DNA of 64,000 bases from Pontibacillus yanchengensis Y32 (GTDB lineage Bacteria > Bacillota > Bacilli > Bacillales > BH030062). The position numbers were made by a program, and so were the translations under genes. This document shows, piece by piece, positions 38,883 to 47,808 of this stretch. How positions within the stretch are numbered: the stretch's first letter is position 1; every line of letters starts with the position of its first letter. The notes beneath the pieces were generated by a model. It had not been told where the DNA came from. It saw only the letters and a list, made by a program, of their open reading frames with translations, and ran no database searches. The stretch spans positions 1 to 64,000 of the forward strand of contig NZ_AVBF01000006.1 of NCBI RefSeq assembly GCF_000770635.1. The letters are read 5' to 3'.

Positions 38883-39401
38883 ATGGAAGAACAATTATTT
38901 ACAGTAGGAAAAGTTGTAAACACACATGGAGTACGAGGAGAAGTTCGCGTCATCAAAATAACAGATTTCGAAGATCGATTTCAGCCAGGTAAAATTGTGT
39001 ATTGGAAAGACGAAAATGATCAAAACATTACTAAATTAACAATTGATGGGCACCGAATGCATAAGAACTTTCACCTTCTTCATTTTCAGGGGTATGATGG
39101 ACTAAACGACGTTGAACCGTTTAAAGGTGGCTCTCTGTCCATTACTCAAGAGCAGCAAACCCCTTTGGATGAAGGAGAATTCTATTACCATGAAATTATT
39201 GGTTGTCATGTCGTTACAACAGATGGTGAAGAAGTAGGAACCGTGAAGGAAATTTTATCTCCAGGCGCAAATGATGTATGGGTTGTTAAACGGAAACAAC
39301 AAAAGGATGCAATGATTCCTTATATTGAACAAATTGTTCAAGAAGTGGACATGGAACGACAGCAGATTATCATTAATCCTATGGAAGGGCTGCTAGACTG
39401 A
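38883..39401 (+). CDS. rimM: Ribosome maturation factor RimM
   Basis: RimM binds S19 and assists 30S head assembly. The 172-residue product has [16 protein letters not shown] at the N-terminus and a PRC-barrel C-terminal domain with [20 protein letters not shown] and ending [11 protein letters not shown] at 38883 follows AGGTGATGA. The stop overlaps the trmD start by one base. Confidence 0.94.
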   Translation: MEEQLFTVGKVVNTHGVRGEVRVIKITDFEDRFQPGKIVYWKDENDQNITKLTIDGHRMHKNFHLLHFQGYDGLNDVEPFKGGSLSITQEQQTPLDEGEFYYHEIIGCHVVTTDGEEVGTVKEILSPGANDVWVVKRKQQKDAMIPYIEQIVQEVDMERQQIIINPMEGLLD

Positions 39402-40138
39402 TGCATATCGATATTCTTACACTATTCCCCGAAATGTTTGAAGGAGTATTAAATTCTTCGATTATGAAGCGGGCACAGGATATGAATGCCTTCTCCTATA
39501 ACACTGTGAATTTTAGAGACTACACTGAAAGCAAACACAATAAAGTGGATGATACTCCTTATGGTGGAGGGGCAGGTATGGTACTGTCACCTCAACCTAT
39601 ATTTGATGCAGTAGATGCAGTAAAAGAGAAGTCTTCTCAAACTAAACCTCCTAGGGTGATTTTGTTATGTCCTCAAGGAGAGCCTCATTCACAACAAAAA
39701 GCTGAGGAATTGGCGCAAGAGGAACATCTCATCTTTTTATGTGGTCATTACGAAGGTTATGATGAACGTATTCGTACTCATCTTGTAACAGATGAAATTT
39801 CCATTGGTGACTATGTGTTAACAGGCGGAGAACTTGGAGCTATGGTCGTCATGGATAGTGTTGTAAGATTGTTGCCTAGTGTTCTTGGTAATGAATCATC
39901 AGCACCAGAAGATTCGTTTTCTAATGGTTTGTTGGAGCACCCTCATTATACTCGTCCTAGAGATTTCCGTGGGATGCATGTCCCAGAGGTATTGTTCTCT
40001 GGAAATCATGCTAAAATTGACGAATGGCGTCACCAACAATCACTTAAAAGGACTTATGAGCGGCGGAAAGATTTATTACAAGACTATTCATTGAGTAAAA
40101 AGGAAAAAGAATGGATAGAATCATGGAAAAATGAATGA
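39401..40138 (+). CDS. trmD: tRNA (guanine-N1)-methyltransferase
   Basis: TrmD makes m1G37 in tRNAs and prevents frameshifting. The 245-residue SPOUT enzyme has [42 protein letters not shown] and the knot region [13 protein letters not shown]. It is coupled to rimM by TGATG overlap. Confidence 0.95.
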   Translation: MHIDILTLFPEMFEGVLNSSIMKRAQDMNAFSYNTVNFRDYTESKHNKVDDTPYGGGAGMVLSPQPIFDAVDAVKEKSSQTKPPRVILLCPQGEPHSQQKAEELAQEEHLIFLCGHYEGYDERIRTHLVTDEISIGDYVLTGGELGAMVVMDSVVRLLPSVLGNESSAPEDSFSNGLLEHPHYTRPRDFRGMHVPEVLFSGNHAKIDEWRHQQSLKRTYERRKDLLQDYSLSKKEKEWIESWKNE

Positions 40139-40145
40139 TCAAATA

Positions 40146-40174
40146 TTGCAGTCAAAGTTTAATTATGGTATATT
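40146..40174 (+). promoter_or_regulatory. SigA promoter of rplS
   Basis: TTGCAG (40146-40151), a 17-base spacer and TATATT (40169-40174) start transcription near 40181, right at the beginning of the L19-type leader. Confidence 0.65.
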
Positions 40175-40180
40175 AAACCT

Positions 40181-40270
40181 TGTGCTTAAGTGATTGTACT
40201 TAAGAATAAAACGATGTTCCGCTGCTAGGTTATCCAGGCATGAGCATTAGTGAAGAGGAGTGAAAAAAGG
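40181..40270 (+). ncRNA. L19-type ribosomal protein leader
   Basis: The roughly 90-base leader of rplS begins with a CTTAAGT/ACTTAAG stem (40185-40204), then GATGTTCCGCTGC, GGCATGAGCATT and GAAGAGGAGTG next to the start codon. In Bacillus an L19 leader RNA (Rfam family) controls rplS by L19 binding, and these conserved blocks look the same. The assignment is from recalled sequence pattern; a covariance search would confirm it. Confidence 0.7.
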
Positions 40271-40615
40271 ATGCAAAACTTAATCCAAGAAGTAACACAA
40301 GACCAACTACGTACAGACCTTCCTAAATTCAAAGCAGGTGACACTGTAAAAGTTCACGTTAAAGTTGTTGAAGGCAATCGTGAACGTATCCAGGTTTTCG
40401 AAGGTGTTGTAATCAAACGTCGTGGCGGAGGAATCTCCGAAACATTTACAGTACGTAAGATTTCTTACGGTGTAGGCATTGAGCGTACATTCCCTGTACA
40501 TTCTCCACGCGTTGATAAAATCGAAGTAAGTCGTCGTGGTAAAGTACGTCGTGCTAAACTTTACTATCTACGTAACCTACGTGGTAAAGCAGCACGTATC
40601 AAAGAACTTCGCTAA
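40271..40615 (+). CDS. rplS: 50S ribosomal protein L19
   Basis: L19 sits at the subunit interface. The 114 residues have [51 protein letters not shown] and the basic [20 protein letters not shown] ending. ATG at 40271 is the usual N-terminus; an upstream in-frame codon would run into the leader. Confidence 0.96.
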   Translation: MQNLIQEVTQDQLRTDLPKFKAGDTVKVHVKVVEGNRERIQVFEGVVIKRRGGGISETFTVRKISYGVGIERTFPVHSPRVDKIEVSRRGKVRRAKLYYLRNLRGKAARIKELR

Positions 40616-40625
40616 GATGACACCG

Positions 40626-40660
40626 AAAAAGGAGCTTGCATTGACAGGCTCCTTTTTGTT
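40626..40660 (+). terminator. Terminator after rplS
   Basis: AAAAAGGAGC and GCTCCTTTTT pair around TTGCATTGACAG, followed by GTTATC. Confidence 0.85.
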
Positions 40661-40710
40661 ATCAATAGAACGAAAAAAATTCATTAAGAGTTTCTGTGGA
40701 GGGGTGAAGG

Positions 40711-41268
40711 GTGACTGGAAAACGAAGTGAATGGTTTGACTGGGTGAAAGCTCTAGGTATTGCCGCCGCAATTGCTATTATTATACGTGTGTTTTTGTTT
40801 TCTCCAGTTATCGTAGATGGGCCCTCTATGTTACCAACATTACATGATGGGGATTACTTAATAGTTAATAAAATAAGTTATACGATAGGAGATCCAGAGC
40901 GTTTTGACGTTGTTGTATTTCATGCAACAGAAACCCGAAATTATATCAAACGAGTAATTGGTTTGCCAGGTGAACATATTGAATACAAAAACGAAACGTT
41001 ATTGGTAAATGGGAAACCTGTGAGCGAACCATTTATAAAAAATAGACTTCAACAGCTTAATGATAATCAAACATATACCTTCAATTTTTCACTTGAGGAT
41101 TTACCAGGTGGATATCAAAAAATTCCTGAAGGGTATGTATTGGTATTAGGAGATAATCGAAATAACTCCACAGATAGTAGAAGATTAGGACTCATCCCAA
41201 TAGAGCGGATTGTAGGGGAGGCTCAATTTAAAATTTGGCCACCGAGTCGGATTGGAACTGTGAACTGA
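40711..41268 (+). CDS. lepB: Type I signal peptidase
   Basis: This membrane serine peptidase removes signal peptides from exported proteins. The 185-residue Gram-positive form has one N-terminal membrane anchor (about 12-32), catalytic Ser39 in DGPSMLPTL and Lys80 in YIKRVIGLPGE, plus VLGDNRNNSTDSR. GTG at 40711 follows GGAGGGGTG. Its place between rplS and rbgA is seen in several Bacillaceae. Confidence 0.94.
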   Translation: MTGKRSEWFDWVKALGIAAAIAIIIRVFLFSPVIVDGPSMLPTLHDGDYLIVNKISYTIGDPERFDVVVFHATETRNYIKRVIGLPGEHIEYKNETLLVNGKPVSEPFIKNRLQQLNDNQTYTFNFSLEDLPGGYQKIPEGYVLVLGDNRNNSTDSRRLGLIPIERIVGEAQFKIWPPSRIGTVN

Positions 41269-41283
41269 AAAGGGTGATTGATT

Positions 41284-42153
41284 ATGACTATTCAATGGTT
41301 TCCAGGCCATATGGCCAAAGCTAAAAGGGAAGTAGAAGAGAAGTTAAAGCTAGTAGACTTTATTATTGAATTAGTAGACGCTAGAGCTCCTTATTCATCT
41401 CAAAATCCAATGCTTCATCAAGTGTTAAATCAAAAAACGAAAATGGTCTTATTAATGAAGAAAGACCTAGCTGATGCACAAGTAACAGAACAATGGGTGG
41501 AATGGTATAAAGAGCAAGGAATCATTGCTCTACCTGTAGATGTTCAACAGCAAAAGGATATCCAAACAGTTGTGCAACAGGCAAAAGAACTTGGAAATGA
41601 AAAATTAGAAAAGCTCCGAAAAAAAGGAGTTCGCCCACGTCCAGCTCGTGCAATGATTATAGGTATTCCGAATGTAGGGAAATCTACATTGATTAATAGA
41701 CTTGCAAAGAAAAAGATTGCAAAAATCGGGGACAAGCCAGGCGTTACACAAGCACAGCAATGGATAAAGGTGAAAAAAGACTTTGAGTTATTAGATACAC
41801 CTGGGATATTGTGGCCTAAATTTGAAGATGAAATTGTCGGTTATCGTTTAGCGTCTATTGGAACAATTAAAGATAATATTTTACCTATTCCAGATGTAGC
41901 GGCATTTATAATTCGATTTCTACAAACGCATTATCCTTCTCTATTATTAGAGCGCTATGATCTCCCTCCTTCTATTGAAGAAATGGGGGAAGTGTTCGAG
42001 CACATTGGTGAGAAGCGTGGTTGTTTAGAAAGCGGTGGTAAGGTTAATTTTGATAAAGTAGCTGACGTTATCATCCGTGATTTACGATCTAACAAATTAG
42101 GTGCAATTACGCTCGAGACGCCTGCAGTAGTTGAACAAGAAGAAACAGAGTGA
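41284..42153 (+). CDS. rbgA: RbgA, 50S assembly GTPase
   Basis: RbgA (YlqF) is a circularly permuted GTPase needed for late 50S assembly. The 289-residue protein starts MTIQWFPGHMAKAKREVEEK, with G1 GIPNVGKSTLIN, G2 around GVTQAQQW, G3 DTPG, and the C-terminal ANTAR-like domain. The G4 position, NKxD in known RbgA proteins, reads MKKD here (residues 58-61). ATG at 41284 follows GGGTGAT. Everything else fits a working RbgA. Confidence 0.93.
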   Translation: MTIQWFPGHMAKAKREVEEKLKLVDFIIELVDARAPYSSQNPMLHQVLNQKTKMVLLMKKDLADAQVTEQWVEWYKEQGIIALPVDVQQQKDIQTVVQQAKELGNEKLEKLRKKGVRPRPARAMIIGIPNVGKSTLINRLAKKKIAKIGDKPGVTQAQQWIKVKKDFELLDTPGILWPKFEDEIVGYRLASIGTIKDNILPIPDVAAFIIRFLQTHYPSLLLERYDLPPSIEEMGEVFEHIGEKRGCLESGGKVNFDKVADVIIRDLRSNKLGAITLETPAVVEQEETE

Positions 42154-42158
42154 CACAT

Positions 42159-42188
42159 GGCTGACTCATACTGGGTCAGCCTTTCTTG
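42159..42188 (+). terminator. Terminator after rbgA
   Basis: GGCTGAC and GTCAGCC pair around TCATACTGG, followed by TTTCTT. Confidence 0.7.
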
Positions 42189-42243
42189 CATGGATAGATA
42201 TATAAGGAATGTTTGGTGCTGAGTGTTTGATCCGGTGGTGATT

Positions 42244-42300
42244 TACTCGCTTCCTGCGGACAATCGGTAAAGCCTCCTCGTTCGGCTTCGTCTCTCTTAT
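42244..42300. repeat. Possible remnant of the long repeat
   Basis: Within the 280-base gap before rnhB, ACTCGC-TTCCTGCGG and AAGCCTCCTCG with a following TTCGGCTTCGTCTC resemble the inner part of the GTGGCC-type hairpin of copies C and D (ACTCGCGTCCTGCCGG, AAGCCTCCTC, GTCT). The outer stem and GGACATA motifs are missing. It could be a decayed fragment, or a relative of the same repeat class. The rest of the gap is AT-rich with nothing I can name. Confidence 0.4.
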
Positions 42301-42433
42301 GGAAGAACATAAAACTGTTTTAATATTATATCAACAATAAACTTTAATAAAGCGTTATTATTAATAGGCAATCCATTTATTTATACTTTACTATAGATAA
42401 TAAAATCCGATATAAAGAAAAGTGGAGGATTAT

Positions 42434-43216
42434 ATGAAACCTGACTTAACAATCGCCCAGATTAAAGAACTTATCTATAATGGGAAGTTTACAGAAGATC
42501 AATACATAGCTTTTAAAAATGATAGCCGTAAAGGTGTTCAAAAATTAGTAGAGCAGTATGAAAAAAAGCAAGAACATAAACTAAAATTACAGCGTCAATA
42601 TGAGGAAATGCAAGCGTTCGAGAATCACTACCTCCAAGAGGGGAAGCAGTTTATTGCAGGAGTTGATGAAGCAGGTCGTGGTCCTTTAGCTGGACCTGTA
42701 GTAGCAGCAGCAGTTATTTTGCCATCAGATTTTTACTTAGAAGGGCTAAACGATTCAAAGCAATTGACTGGAAGTAATAGAGCTCTCTTTTTTGACACGA
42801 TAAAAAAGGAAGCAATTTCATATGGGATAGGTGTGATTCCCAGTGAAAAAATTGATGAAATAAATATACATGAGGCTACGAAGTTAGCAATGCATAAAGC
42901 ACTCAACCAATTAGATCCTAATCCTGATCATGTATTGATAGATGCAGTAGAATTACCGGATATCAGGATAAGTTACGATGCATTAATTAAGGGAGATGCA
43001 CGTAGTATTTCAATTGCAGCAGCAAGTGTGCTAGCTAAGGTAACAAGAGATCGCTATATGGAAACCCTCCATAATGCGTTTCCTGCCTATCAATTTGAAA
43101 GTAATATGGGATATGGAACGAAAAAACACATGCAAGCCATTCGAGAGCATGGAATAACTCAGTACCATAGACGTTCATTTTCCCCTGTCCGCAAAGCCAT
43201 CTATGGAGGTGAATAA
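42434..43216 (+). CDS. rnhB: Ribonuclease HII
   Basis: RNase HII removes ribonucleotides misincorporated in DNA. The 260-residue product has an N-terminal helical extension of about 70 residues, as in B. subtilis, then GVDEAGRGPLAGPVV with the first two acidic ligands, DSKQLT, LIDAVEL and the conserved KGDARSISIAAASVLAKVTRD. ATG at 42434 follows GTGGAGGAT. Confidence 0.95.
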   Translation: MKPDLTIAQIKELIYNGKFTEDQYIAFKNDSRKGVQKLVEQYEKKQEHKLKLQRQYEEMQAFENHYLQEGKQFIAGVDEAGRGPLAGPVVAAAVILPSDFYLEGLNDSKQLTGSNRALFFDTIKKEAISYGIGVIPSEKIDEINIHEATKLAMHKALNQLDPNPDHVLIDAVELPDIRISYDALIKGDARSISIAAASVLAKVTRDRYMETLHNAFPAYQFESNMGYGTKKHMQAIREHGITQYHRRSFSPVRKAIYGGE

Positions 43217-43218
43217 TA

Positions 43219-45132
43219 TTGTCCTCTACCATTACATCTCAACTGATAGAGACACTGAAATCTTCTAAAACACAGTCTATACAACAATCTCTTAAACCAG
43301 GCCAAATGATAACAGGAAAAGTACTAAAGCTTTACCCAAGCCAACGTGCACTCGTTCAGCTTGGTAATCAACAAGTAACTGCTCAGTTAGAAGCCGCCTT
43401 GAATCTTAATGGGAGGTATTTATTTCAAGTAAAGTCCAATGACCAGGTGGTCCAGTTACAAGTGATGAATGAAGCAGGGATGCAACACTCCGAAAAGCAT
43501 ACCACCCAGGTATTGCAGCAGTTAGGAATATCTTTTACGAAGAGTCGTGCCAATCTAGTACAGACGTTACTAAACCAAAACATTCCATTACAAAAAGGTG
43601 ACCTTCTGAAGGCGATGAACTTAATGGAGAAATTCGGTGACCAAAAAGGTTTTAACCAAGTGATGGTAGATATGTTAAAACGAAAAATGCCTATTAAAGC
43701 TTCGATTTTTCAAGCATTACAGGCGAGAGTAGAAGGACAACAGTCATTATCTTCAACCCTACATTCTGTTGAAACAGATTTAGAAAACCAACCAACGACA
43801 AATCGTCAACAGCAATTATTACAACAAATAAAAACTGCCATGAACCGATCGACAACTAATTTTCCTCAACAGGTGCTTCATACGTTGAATGCTCATATAA
43901 ACTCAGATCGATCGGAAAGCATACATGTATTACAAAAGGCTGGAATTATGGCGGAAGCTAATTCATTGCAAAATTTGAAGTCCCAAATGAACCATGTCAC
44001 CCAAAATGCCTCAACAGATAAGGCCATACCGCAGGCATTATTATCCCAGATTACGAACAACAATAACTCATCTAGTGATATGGCAACGAGACTGTTAAAT
44101 CTATTACAGCAACAGTTACCTCTTCAGGGGGGGAAGCAGCAACAGTTGCAACAATGGATATCAACTTTGACAAACATAGTTAAACCAGAGCAAGCTGGGA
44201 ACACTCATAATAATATGGACCAAAAACAAGTAAATACGTTGCATCAAAAAGCGCAACAATTATTTTTTTCTAATCAAAATCAGGCTTTAACACAAGCTCT
44301 AAAAAATACTTTAAGTAGTGATGCATATAACGTATTGCAAGAATTTGCATCAAGTAAAAATCCAAAACAACTCCTACAACAACAATCAGCTTCTGTTTCA
44401 AATATGATGAGTCAATTTCAGCAGATTTCTGGAAAACAGTTAACTCAACAGCAAATGCAAGTATTAGTTGATTGGTTAAATCATGCAAAGCAAGATCAAC
44501 CTCAACTATTCCAAGGGAGTAAAGAACAGTTTTACGTCCAGTTAAAGTCTTCGTTACAATCGTCAGGGATGAATCTTGAGAGTCAGCTTCTTCATAATCA
44601 AGACCATGTTAATCAATCATTAAAATCTACAGTATTACAAGCCATGCAAGATGGATCTAGTTCTCAGTTGACAGAGAAATTACAAACAGTCCTCCACCAT
44701 CTGAATGGTATGGCATTAAATGTCCAGGAGAATGATCAATTGCTTCAAATGAATCTTCAGCTTCCAGGTGATTGGTTTGGTTTAGAACAAGATCTATTTA
44801 TGGATATGGAAGGGAAGAAGAATGATAATGATGAGATAGATCCGGATTATTGCCATATACTATTTTATTTAGAATTGGGTTCTTTAAAAGAAACAGTTAT
44901 TGATATGCGCGTTCAAAAAAGAATCGTTCAGCTTACTATCTTTTCAGATAACGAAAAAGCATCTTCTTTTATTAAACCTTTAAAGCCGTCTTTAGAACAT
45001 GGTTTGGAACAAGTTGGGTATCAGGTCTCTACAGTCAGACATCGGTCTATCCATGAAAGTCAGCAGGAATCAAAAGTATCTAATTCAACATCTTCAACTT
45101 ATCCTCAAGGAGGCTTTGATTTAAAAATATGA
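43219..45132 (+). CDS. ylqG: YlqG-like protein with FliK-type C-terminus
   Basis: This 637-residue, strongly Gln-rich protein occupies the ylqG position. The N-terminal about 85 residues look like a small beta domain (LKPGQMITGKVLKLYPSQRA). The long middle is low-complexity Gln/Asn/Ser. The C-terminal about 150 residues (LPGDWFGLEQDLFMDM, CHILFYLELGSLKETVIDMR, QLTIFSDNEKASSFIKPLK) resemble the hook-length-control domain of FliK. It overlaps ylqH, whose product resembles the FlhB domain that FliK contacts. A TTG start at 43219 follows GGAGGTGA. The function is unknown and FliK relatedness is inferred from pattern. Confidence 0.7.
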   Translation: MSSTITSQLIETLKSSKTQSIQQSLKPGQMITGKVLKLYPSQRALVQLGNQQVTAQLEAALNLNGRYLFQVKSNDQVVQLQVMNEAGMQHSEKHTTQVLQQLGISFTKSRANLVQTLLNQNIPLQKGDLLKAMNLMEKFGDQKGFNQVMVDMLKRKMPIKASIFQALQARVEGQQSLSSTLHSVETDLENQPTTNRQQQLLQQIKTAMNRSTTNFPQQVLHTLNAHINSDRSESIHVLQKAGIMAEANSLQNLKSQMNHVTQNASTDKAIPQALLSQITNNNNSSSDMATRLLNLLQQQLPLQGGKQQQLQQWISTLTNIVKPEQAGNTHNNMDQKQVNTLHQKAQQLFFSNQNQALTQALKNTLSSDAYNVLQEFASSKNPKQLLQQQSASVSNMMSQFQQISGKQLTQQQMQVLVDWLNHAKQDQPQLFQGSKEQFYVQLKSSLQSSGMNLESQLLHNQDHVNQSLKSTVLQAMQDGSSSQLTEKLQTVLHHLNGMALNVQENDQLLQMNLQLPGDWFGLEQDLFMDMEGKKNDNDEIDPDYCHILFYLELGSLKETVIDMRVQKRIVQLTIFSDNEKASSFIKPLKPSLEHGLEQVGYQVSTVRHRSIHESQQESKVSNSTSSTYPQGGFDLKI

Positions 45133-45401
45133 GTGAACAACAGAAACGAAAAGAAGCAGTTGCCTTAAATTATAATGCTGAAGAACTAGAAGCTCCTAAA
45201 GTTGTAGCAAAGGGGAAAGGAGAAATTGCTTCTAGAATCGAAGAAAGTGCTAAAGAACACGAGGTACCTATTCAAGAAGACCCTGCTTTAGTCAATTTGC
45301 TTGGAGAGCTAGATATAAATGAAACAATCCCAGAAGACCTTTATCAGGCTGTAGCGGAAGTATTCGCATTTGTATATCAAGTTGATAAACGGTCTGGATA
45401 G
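45129..45401 (+). CDS. ylqH: Mini-FlhB cytoplasmic domain protein (FlhX/YlqH)
   Basis: This 90-residue protein corresponds to the soluble C-terminal fragment of the flagellar export switch FlhB. EAVALNYNAEELEAPKVVA, KGKGEIASRIEESAKEHEVP, IQEDPALVNLL and IPEDLYQAVAEVFAFVY match that fragment. The protein begins just where FlhB's NPTH cleavage motif would be, and has no membrane segments. Such stand-alone FlhX proteins are known and in some bacteria can stand in for the cleaved FlhB fragment. The ATGA overlap with ylqG implies coupled synthesis with a FliK-like partner. Confidence 0.85.
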   Translation: MSEQQKRKEAVALNYNAEELEAPKVVAKGKGEIASRIEESAKEHEVPIQEDPALVNLLGELDINETIPEDLYQAVAEVFAFVYQVDKRSG

Positions 45402-45553
45402 ATTGTTAACTTAGGATTTTTACAAAGAGACCTATTTATTAAGAATTCTATTGATACATTAGTTTACATAATATAATTACAGTCACTTTATCTCGTTTTC
45501 TTGTGAGAAGAAAGAGAAAATCGTGAAAGTTTTGCATATTGTAAATGAATTTG

Positions 45554-45583
45554 TGGACAATTCACACATATTTTTTATACAAT
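45554..45583 (+). promoter_or_regulatory. Likely sucCD promoter
   Basis: TGGACA (45554-45559), an 18-base spacer and TACAAT (45578-45583) lie about 35 bases before sucC. The remaining AT-rich region from 45402 shows no gene or clear hairpin. Confidence 0.5.
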
Positions 45584-45618
45584 GGTCATGCAGTGACAAT
45601 TTGATGGGAGGATGGAAC

Positions 45619-46779
45619 ATGAACATTCACGAGTATCAAGGTAAAGAAATATTGCGTAGTTACGGCGTTGCCGTTCCTAATGGTAAAGTGGCTTATACCG
45701 TAGATGAAGCTGTAGATGCTGCTAATGCACTAGGTTCAAATGTATCGGTAGTAAAAGCACAAATCCATGCTGGAGGACGCGGTAATGCTGGTGGCGTAAA
45801 AGTAGCAAAAAACCAAGATGAAGTGCGTACATATGCCAATGAAATTCTAGGGAAGCAGCTGGTAACTCATCAGACAGGCCCTGAAGGTAAAGAAGTTAAG
45901 CGCTTACTGATTGAAGAAGGCTGTGACATTCAAAAGGAATATTATGTAGGTATTGTACTTGATCGTGCAACCTCTCGCGTAACGATGATGGCTTCTGAAG
46001 AAGGCGGTACAGAGATAGAAGAAGTTGCTGCAAATACGCCTGAAAAAATCTTCAAAGAGGTTATTGATCCTGTTGCAGGTTTAATGCCTTATCAAGCACG
46101 TCGATTAGCCTTTAATATTAACATCCCTGATGAACTACTAGGTAAAGCAGTTAAGTTCATGATGGGACTCTATCAAGTATTTGTTGAGAAAGATTGCTCC
46201 ATTGCTGAAATCAACCCACTTGTAACTACAGGTGATGGTGAGGTCCTAGCATTAGATGCAAAGTTAAACTTTGATGATAACGCTTTATTCCGTCAAAAAG
46301 ATATTTTAGAATATCGTGACTTAGATGAAGAAGATCCAAAAGAAATAGAAGCTTCTAAATATGACTTAAGTTATATTGCTCTAGATGGGAACATCGGTTG
46401 TATGGTTAATGGTGCTGGACTTGCTATGGCAACCATGGATACTATTAAGCATTATGGCGGAGAGCCCGCAAACTTCCTTGATGTAGGTGGGGGTGCCACT
46501 ACAGAAAAGGTTACAGAAGCGTTCAAGATCATTTTGTCCGATTCTAGTGTTAAAGGAATTCTCGTTAATATCTTCGGTGGTATTATGAAATGTGATGTTA
46601 TTGCTGAAGGTGTTGTAGCAGCTACGAAAGAAGTAGGTTTAGAGATTCCTCTTGTTGTACGCTTAGAAGGTACAAACGTAAAAGAAGGTAAACAAATTCT
46701 TAATGAGTCAGAACTAAATATTACAGCCTCTGAATCAATGGCTGAAGCGGCTCAGAAAATTGTTGAACTAGTAAAATAA
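45619..46779 (+). CDS. sucC: Succinyl-CoA synthetase, beta subunit
   Basis: SucC, with SucD, makes succinate and ATP (or GTP) from succinyl-CoA in the TCA cycle. The 386-residue product starts [20 protein letters not shown] and has an ATP-grasp fold with [36 protein letters not shown] and [11 protein letters not shown] at 45619 follows GGGAGGATGG. Confidence 0.95.
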   Translation: MNIHEYQGKEILRSYGVAVPNGKVAYTVDEAVDAANALGSNVSVVKAQIHAGGRGNAGGVKVAKNQDEVRTYANEILGKQLVTHQTGPEGKEVKRLLIEEGCDIQKEYYVGIVLDRATSRVTMMASEEGGTEIEEVAANTPEKIFKEVIDPVAGLMPYQARRLAFNINIPDELLGKAVKFMMGLYQVFVEKDCSIAEINPLVTTGDGEVLALDAKLNFDDNALFRQKDILEYRDLDEEDPKEIEASKYDLSYIALDGNIGCMVNGAGLAMATMDTIKHYGGEPANFLDVGGGATTEKVTEAFKIILSDSSVKGILVNIFGGIMKCDVIAEGVVAATKEVGLEIPLVVRLEGTNVKEGKQILNESELNITASESMAEAAQKIVELVK

Positions 46780-46795
46780 GAAAGGACGGACAAAA

Positions 46796-47698
46796 ATGAG
46801 TGTATATATTAATAAAGATACTAAAGTCATTGTGCAAGGAATCACAGGTTCTACTGCACTTTTCCACACAAAACAAATGCTTGAGTACGGAACTCAAATT
46901 GTTGGTGGTGTAACACCAAAAAAGGGTGGCACAGAAGTAGAAGGTGTACCTGTTTTTAATACTGTTGACGAGGCCGTTGAACAAACAGGCGCAACTGCAT
47001 CTGTTGTATACGTTCCTGCGGCATTCGCTGCTGACGCAATTATGGAAGCTGTAGATGCAGAATTGGATATGGTAATCTGTATTACAGAACATATTCCAGT
47101 AATCGACATGGTAAAAGTTAAACGCTATATGGAAGGCAAGAAAACTCGCCTTGTAGGACCAAACTGCCCAGGTGTTATTACGCCAGAAGAATGTAAAATC
47201 GGTATTATGCCTGGCTATATTCACAAAAAAGGCCATATTGGTGTGGTATCCCGTAGTGGAACACTAACATATGAAGCAGTACATCAACTTTCTGAAGCTG
47301 GTATTGGTCAATCTACTGCTGTAGGTATAGGCGGAGACCCTGTAAATGGTACAGACTTTATCGATGTTTTACAGGCATTCCAAGATGACCCTGATACTTA
47401 TGGTGTAATTATGATTGGGGAAATTGGTGGTACCGCAGAAGAGGAAGCTGCTCGTTTTGTGAAAGAAAATATGGATAAGCCTGTTGTTGGCTTTATCGGA
47501 GGCCGCACAGCACCCCCAGGAAAACGTATGGGACACGCTGGTGCGATTATCTCTGGTGGAAAAGGAACTGCAGAGGAAAAGATTTCTGTAATGAATGAAT
47601 GTGGTATCGAAGTAGCAGAAACGCCAGCAGTGATGGGTGAAACACTCATCAATGTATTGAAAAATAATGGTATTTACGAAAAGTGTAAAACACATTAA
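46796..47698 (+). CDS. sucD: Succinyl-CoA synthetase, alpha subunit
   Basis: SucD binds CoA and carries the phosphorylated histidine. The 300 residues have [48 protein letters not shown] and the active histidine in [14 protein letters not shown]. It follows sucC by 16 bases with AGAAAGGACGG. Confidence 0.96.
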   Translation: MSVYINKDTKVIVQGITGSTALFHTKQMLEYGTQIVGGVTPKKGGTEVEGVPVFNTVDEAVEQTGATASVVYVPAAFAADAIMEAVDAELDMVICITEHIPVIDMVKVKRYMEGKKTRLVGPNCPGVITPEECKIGIMPGYIHKKGHIGVVSRSGTLTYEAVHQLSEAGIGQSTAVGIGGDPVNGTDFIDVLQAFQDDPDTYGVIMIGEIGGTAEEEAARFVKENMDKPVVGFIGGRTAPPGKRMGHAGAIISGGKGTAEEKISVMNECGIEVAETPAVMGETLINVLKNNGIYEKCKTH

Positions 47699-47707
47699 CA
47701 TGATGAT

Positions 47708-47742
47708 AAAAAGCTCCTGGTTACCCCCAGGAGCTTTCTTAT
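47708..47742 (+). terminator. Terminator after sucD
   Basis: AAAGCTCCTGG (47710-47720) and CCAGGAGCTTT (47727-47737) form an 11-bp stem followed by TCTT. Confidence 0.85.
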
Positions 47743-47808
47743 GATGCGATTAAGTTTAGTGTGTTAATAATAGTACAAACTTGTTTGTTAGAAGAAAGGA
47801 TAGATGTG

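Noticed and set aside
45545-45570. Rex operator before sucC
   Set aside because: TTGTG and CACA half-sites are present, but the spacing is one base short and the second half is imperfect.
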